In this document: in pieces, positions 43,882 through 47,250 of the stretch
How the letters are laid out: each line of letters starts with the position of its first letter
How positions within the stretch are numbered: position 1 is the stretch's first letter
NCBI GenBank assembly: GCA_947448795.1
Contig: CANFOZ010000013.1
Location: 1 to 47,250 of the forward strand
DNA from: Bacteroidota bacterium
Lineage (GTDB): Bacteria; Bacteroidota; Bacteroidia; AKYH767-A; JAHEYN01
Direction: 5' to 3'
Length of the DNA stretch: 47,250 nt
Made by a program: the position numbers and the translations under genes
The notes under the pieces: generated by a model
Told to the model about the DNA's origin: nothing
Database searches by the model: none
What the model saw: the letters and a program-made list of their open reading frames with translations, nothing else

Positions 43882-45363
43882 TTAGTTGCTCGAATTAGGT
43901 CTTTTTAAAAAAGGAATATACGAATGGAATTCCGGTATTATTTTCAGGTAGTAAACCAATGCAAGAAAGGCCCCTGTAACGAGTGAAGAGCGGTATCCTA
44001 TATCCAGCAAGGGGTTGCTTAAATTAGGAAGAAAAGATCCCAATAAAGTTAAACAGCTAATTAAAAAAAGCACCAGGATATTCTTTTTTCCATAGGGTTG
44101 CAGCCGGTAGTTTTTCCAGATAAAAAAGGACAAGCCACCATTGTAAAGTACCGATGAAATGCATGTGGCAATGGCAGCTCCAATCATGCCCAAAACAGGG
44201 AGAAGCAAAAGTTGCATCACGAACAGCAGTATCGAAACGATGATCACCCAAATATAGCCGAGAAAGTATTTATCAGAAAAGTTGAGAATCGTGCTGTTAG
44301 GACCAGAAGCCATATTAATCAAAGTGCCAATGCTAATGATTAGCACTACCCATTTTCCTTCGTCGTAACCGGCGGGTAGAAAAGCGAAAATGCCATTGAG
44401 ATTGATGTTTATATTAATAAAAAAAACGCCCCCTAACAGCAGCATATACAAACTTCCTTTTTGAAAAACGCTTAGGATTTCGTCGTGTTTTTTAGCATCC
44501 CACAGATTGACAATGTTTGGCGCGATTATCTTGTCCATTGATCGAATGGGGGCTTCGATGATAGAGGGAATGAAAGAAGCGATTACATAAAAAGCAACAA
44601 ATTGGAGTTGATAGAATTTTCCAATGAGTATGGTTCCAAACTCTTTGATACCAACGGCAGCGATCTCCCCAATCCAAATGATAAGGGTAAACGAAACCAT
44701 CTTTTGTAAGGTGCCCGCTTTGAAAAAAGACCAGTCGATTTTAAATCCAGGCTTTTCTTCGTAAAAAATATAGAATAACAAGAGTATCGCTTGTAGAAAA
44801 TAAATGCCCGCAAAACAACTGATAAAAACAGGAAGCGAAAAGAGTTTGAGGTAGTATAATGAAACAAGAAGCATGAGCAGTATTCTTGTAAATACTTCAT
44901 TAAGAACTGCCGGTACTGTCGTCTTTATCATGGCGTAGCAGTATCCTTGTATGGCATTGAGAATCGAAAAGGAGGCAACCATCGGCAGAACATAGTCATA
45001 GAACTCGACGAACAAGCCCGACTTTAGCGAGTACTGTGCGCTAAAAAAGGATTTGCAAGCATACAGCAAGAGCATGGCCATAAGAATTCCAAGCACAGGA
45101 AATAGAAGCAATAAACCAAAGAACCCATGATGGCGTGTTTTCGGGTCTTTAGCGATAGGAAGGAATTTGACAGCAGTAGAGCCAATACCCATGGAAGCGA
45201 ACATGGATATAAGCATTGCAAAGGAGAAGAGGATGCGTGTGAGACCGAGCTCTTCAGGACTTAAAAGCCGGGGTTGAAGAAATAACAGATTGATTACACC
45301 AAGCACGATCCCAGCATAGGAGGACAAGATATTTTTAATGCCTTGTCTTTGGATTACGCCCAT
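43882..45363 (-). CDS. Wzx-like polysaccharide flippase (MOP superfamily)
   Basis: This 493-residue protein has about 12-14 membrane helices spread over its full length with short polar loops, and opens with GVIQRQGIKNILSSYAGIVLGVINLLFLQPRLLSPEELG, a pattern of the polysaccharide-biosynthesis/oligosaccharide-flippase family. A positively charged cytoplasmic start and a basic C-terminal tail fit a flippase that moves lipid-linked glycan across the inner membrane. It is the upstream gene of a two-gene unit with asnB (2-bp gap). The glycan is unknown; further glycan genes are expected outside or to the right, but the right side is a sensor gene. Confidence 0.92.
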   Translation of the reverse strand: MGVIQRQGIKNILSSYAGIVLGVINLLFLQPRLLSPEELGLTRILFSFAMLISMFASMGIGSTAVKFLPIAKDPKTRHHGFFGLLLLFPVLGILMAMLLLYACKSFFSAQYSLKSGLFVEFYDYVLPMVASFSILNAIQGYCYAMIKTTVPAVLNEVFTRILLMLLVSLYYLKLFSLPVFISCFAGIYFLQAILLLFYIFYEEKPGFKIDWSFFKAGTLQKMVSFTLIIWIGEIAAVGIKEFGTILIGKFYQLQFVAFYVIASFIPSIIEAPIRSMDKIIAPNIVNLWDAKKHDEILSVFQKGSLYMLLLGGVFFINININLNGIFAFLPAGYDEGKWVVLIISIGTLINMASGPNSTILNFSDKYFLGYIWVIIVSILLFVMQLLLLPVLGMIGAAIATCISSVLYNGGLSFFIWKNYRLQPYGKKNILVLFLISCLTLLGSFLPNLSNPLLDIGYRSSLVTGAFLALVYYLKIIPEFHSYIPFLKRPNSSN

Positions 45364-45432
45364 GGATTAGTGCTGATAATGTATCGGGTTATTCTGAATG
45401 GGAAGCAGTTGGTTCATCAAAGCGTTGATAAG

Positions 45433-45624
45433 CTATTGCGTTGCTTTTTTTATTTTTTGTGTTAGGATAAAGAACGCCTTGAAAAGGGTGACCAATTTTG
45501 ATTCAGCTAAATTAAATATTTCGTTTCGATAATTTGTCTTGTTTCCATCATTGATCTTGATTTGCAGATGATCACCTTTAAGGAATGCTTTTACAAGTAA
45601 TAAAAAGCGAGTATCATAAACGAT
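45433..45624 (-). pseudogene. Possible remnant of a gene C-terminus
   Basis: Minus-strand bases 45624 to 45433 read 63 codons without a stop, ending TAG, but no ATG, GTG or TTG start is in frame after the preceding TAA at 45625-45627. The translation has a coding look (VYDTRFLLLVKAFL, then RNEIFNLAESKLVTLFKAFF, then a basic tail). Another frame upstream (KIYFILTASKRHAIKCLLLS) also looks coding-like but is separated by a stop. This suggests a decayed gene of the flippase locus. An AT-rich 446-bp region could hold such a frame by chance, so confidence is low. Confidence 0.3.
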
Positions 45625-45782
45625 TTAACTGCCTAAGCGGTGTTTATATAGCTTAGTAAAAGACACTTTATAGCATGTCTTTTGGATGCGGTCAATATAA
45701 AGTATATTTTACTTCGATTTACCAAGAATCAAGAATTCGGATAAATATTTTTTTTAAGACTTTTTCTTCTGAAACATCCTAT

Positions 45783-45790
45783 TATATTTG
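45783..45790 (+). promoter_or_regulatory. Predicted -7 element of the propeller sensor gene
   Basis: TATATTTG is an exact TAnnTTTG match ending 19 bases before ATG 45810. No clear -33 TTG was found at the usual distance. Confidence 0.45.
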
Positions 45791-45809
45791 TGACTTAGTA
45801 ATTCTATCG

Positions 45810-47250
45810 ATGCATTTCCGAAATTCTTTTCTAGCCTTCATCTTCCTGTTTTTGAGTGTGCACACTTTTGTGCAAGCTCAGTCTACTGCATTAACTAACT
45901 ATACCGTCCAAGATGGTTTGCCCAGCAACGATGTATACGATGTGTTGCAAGACAGACAGGGTTTTATGTGGTTCGCTACCGAATTTGGTGTAGCGCGTTT
46001 TGATGGTGGCCATTTTGAGTGCTTTACAATTCAAGATGGATTACCAGATAATACGGTGTATAAACTTTTTGAAGATTCGAAGGAGCGAATTTGGTTTGTT
46101 CCTTTGAATGGCTTGCCCGTCTATTTTAAAGACGGTAAAATCCATCACGTTCATGCACCCGCTAATTTTACTCCTTCTGCTGCAGTTGTGCAATCCGTTT
46201 CCGAGCGCGATGGTATGGTAGTTTTTGCTTTAGGGCAAGATTTTTTGACGGTAGATGCCAAGGATATTCTTATGGATATCAAGCCTATTATATATAATCA
46301 ACAAGAATTTAGAAAGGCCATCGGCTTTGATCCTGCTGATCGGTCTTTTTGGACCTTGGTTAAAAATAAACAGGATAATCAATATAGTGTTGAAGTATTA
46401 AGCGATGGTAAGATTAAACGTTTTTCAAGTGCCTTATTCGACTCCCTTATTATAAACGCTCAATACTTTTCTCGGGCGTCGCTTTTGGATTGTTATAAGT
46501 TAGACCGCGGGCAGCCTGTTATCCGCGACCACCGCCGCTTGCAGTTTCTTCAAAAGGCATTGCAATTCAGCAAGGAGTGGGATTTTCGTTTTATAATAGA
46601 CAATACCGAATCGTATTGGTTATCGAACGGCAGCAAAGGATTTTTCACTTTTTCAAAAAGCGACTGCTCGATTACTCCATATGCTGGATTCTCGAATTGG
46701 GTCGTGAGTGCTTGCTATCTGGATAAAGAGGGTAACAACTGGTTTTCTACCATCGGAAAAGGGGTGTTCATGAAATCGTCGCTGCACTTTAAAAGCCGTT
46801 TATTGCAGCGCGAATTGCCAGATTTAGAAATAACCGCTATGCATGGCAATGCCGATTCATTGTGGTTAGGTTTTAAAAATGGTAAAGCAGCGCTTTACTT
46901 AATCGGCGAAGGAAAACTGCATGCGTTTAATTATAATAATGATCTCACGATAACGGCTATTCAGACCTACATGGGCCGTATGATATTTGGATTTAATCGA
47001 GGATTAGCCCAAATAAACCAAGGATCACTTAAGCTCATTCAGGATAAAACAAGGTTTATATATTCTCCTGCGATAAAATGCATGTCGTTAATGCCAAATG
47101 GAAAACTCTTGGTGGGTGCACATGTTGGACTTCTTGAAGTGGATTCATCATTTACAATAAAAGATTTTTTGGAGCCATCAACCAAGATTCAAAGCCGTTG
47201 TGTTTCAATCGCATCCATTGAAGGCGCTACTTTTGTGGGTACAGGAAAAG
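45810..47250 (+). CDS. Two-component-propeller sensor protein, C-terminus outside window
   Basis: This frame of 480 codons is open from ATG 45810 to the window edge. It has a signal peptide (about 1-22, ending VQAQS) and then repeated propeller blades of the two-component regulator propeller type: YTVQDGLPSNDVYDVLQDRQGFMW-like, FTIQDGLPDNTVYKLFEDSKERIW-like, and later LDKEGNNWFSTIGKGVFM. Such ectodomains usually precede a Y_Y_Y domain, a membrane helix and a histidine kinase or a LytTR/HTH output, sensing extracellular glycans or other ligands. The output domain lies beyond the window. Which ligand is sensed is unknown; the neighbouring polysaccharide genes may be targets. Confidence 0.88.
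   Translation, partial: MHFRNSFLAFIFLFLSVHTFVQAQSTALTNYTVQDGLPSNDVYDVLQDRQGFMWFATEFGVARFDGGHFECFTIQDGLPDNTVYKLFEDSKERIWFVPLNGLPVYFKDGKIHHVHAPANFTPSAAVVQSVSERDGMVVFALGQDFLTVDAKDILMDIKPIIYNQQEFRKAIGFDPADRSFWTLVKNKQDNQYSVEVLSDGKIKRFSSALFDSLIINAQYFSRASLLDCYKLDRGQPVIRDHRRLQFLQKALQFSKEWDFRFIIDNTESYWLSNGSKGFFTFSKSDCSITPYAGFSNWVVSACYLDKEGNNWFSTIGKGVFMKSSLHFKSRLLQRELPDLEITAMHGNADSLWLGFKNGKAALYLIGEGKLHAFNYNNDLTITAIQTYMGRMIFGFNRGLAQINQGSLKLIQDKTRFIYSPAIKCMSLMPNGKLLVGAHVGLLEVDSSFTIKDFLEPSTKIQSRCVSIASIEGATFVGTGK

Larger units (their letters stand above)
45364..45809. other. 446-bp intergenic region between flippase and sensor genes
   Basis: This AT-rich stretch holds no intact gene. It contains an inverted repeat AAAAGACA (45658-45665) / TGTCTTTT (45676-45683), a smaller one CTAAGC (45633-45638) / GCTTAG (45651-45656), a 63-codon open frame on the minus strand without a start codon (see next entry) and the promoter of the sensor gene. 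I see no RNA gene. Confidence 0.6.

Noticed and set aside
1-47250. Prophage, transposon, CRISPR or toxin-antitoxin system
   Set aside because: No integrase, transposase, terminal repeats, spaced repeats or toxin-like small gene pair was found; the gene content is envelope and housekeeping.

Overview
The window comes from a Bacteroidota chromosome, probably an environmental, possibly gliding lineage; I cannot fix the order or genus. The support is phylum-typical content: two giant secreted proteins with type IX secretion (T9SS type B, CHU_C-like) C-termini, a Porin_10-like putative porin, a DUF4834 protein, a YfhO-family membrane protein, a two-component-propeller sensor, a 948-residue CarB without the C-terminal regulatory domain, and promoters fitting the Bacteroidota -7 element (TAnnTTTG, here often TAnnTTCG) instead of E. 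coli-type boxes. Gene density is high, with short gaps and several overlaps. I saw no tRNA, rRNA, CRISPR array, insertion sequence or integrase.

Layout: 1-1277 (-) is the N-terminal part of a secreted jelly-roll protein cut by the window edge. 1339-4266 (-) is uvrA, divergent from an ECF sigma factor (4532-5116) with an unusually strong Shine-Dalgarno, followed through a hairpin terminator by a tiny anti-sigma-like protein (5247-5465). 5517-13293 (-) holds two huge T9SS-type surface proteins. 13440-18511 is mostly housekeeping: nth, ispE, accA, a lipoprotein and dnaB, followed by a secreted protein of a conserved Bacteroidota family often mislabelled asparagine synthetase B (18552-19814). 19846-22544 (-) is a translationally coupled alpha/beta hydrolase and porin pair, divergent from carB (22679). 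25558-30281 (+) is a compact block of DUF4834, a TylF-like methyltransferase, YfhO and a glycosyltransferase, likely serving surface glycan or lipid modification. 30274-32393 (-) couples a CBS/ACT protein with a one-POTRA Omp85 protein, divergent from pdxJ, which is followed by a large outer-membrane protein of unknown function (33333-36818). murB (-) faces away from a long M1 peptidase whose C-terminal third looks like an Omp85-type beta barrel (37978-41214), followed by an RMDN-like TPR protein. asnB and a Wzx-like flippase (41993-45363, -) form the edge of a polysaccharide locus, and a sensor with a beta-propeller ectodomain runs off the right end.

The common theme of the accessory genes is the cell envelope: secreted adhesins, three predicted barrels plus one porin, a surface-lipoprotein candidate and glycan genes. 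The most interesting single item is the peptidase-barrel fusion. Next come the ECF sigma module, with its promoter dyad, strong Shine-Dalgarno, internal terminator and zinc-less mini anti-sigma candidate, and a set of inverted repeats sitting on several predicted promoters.
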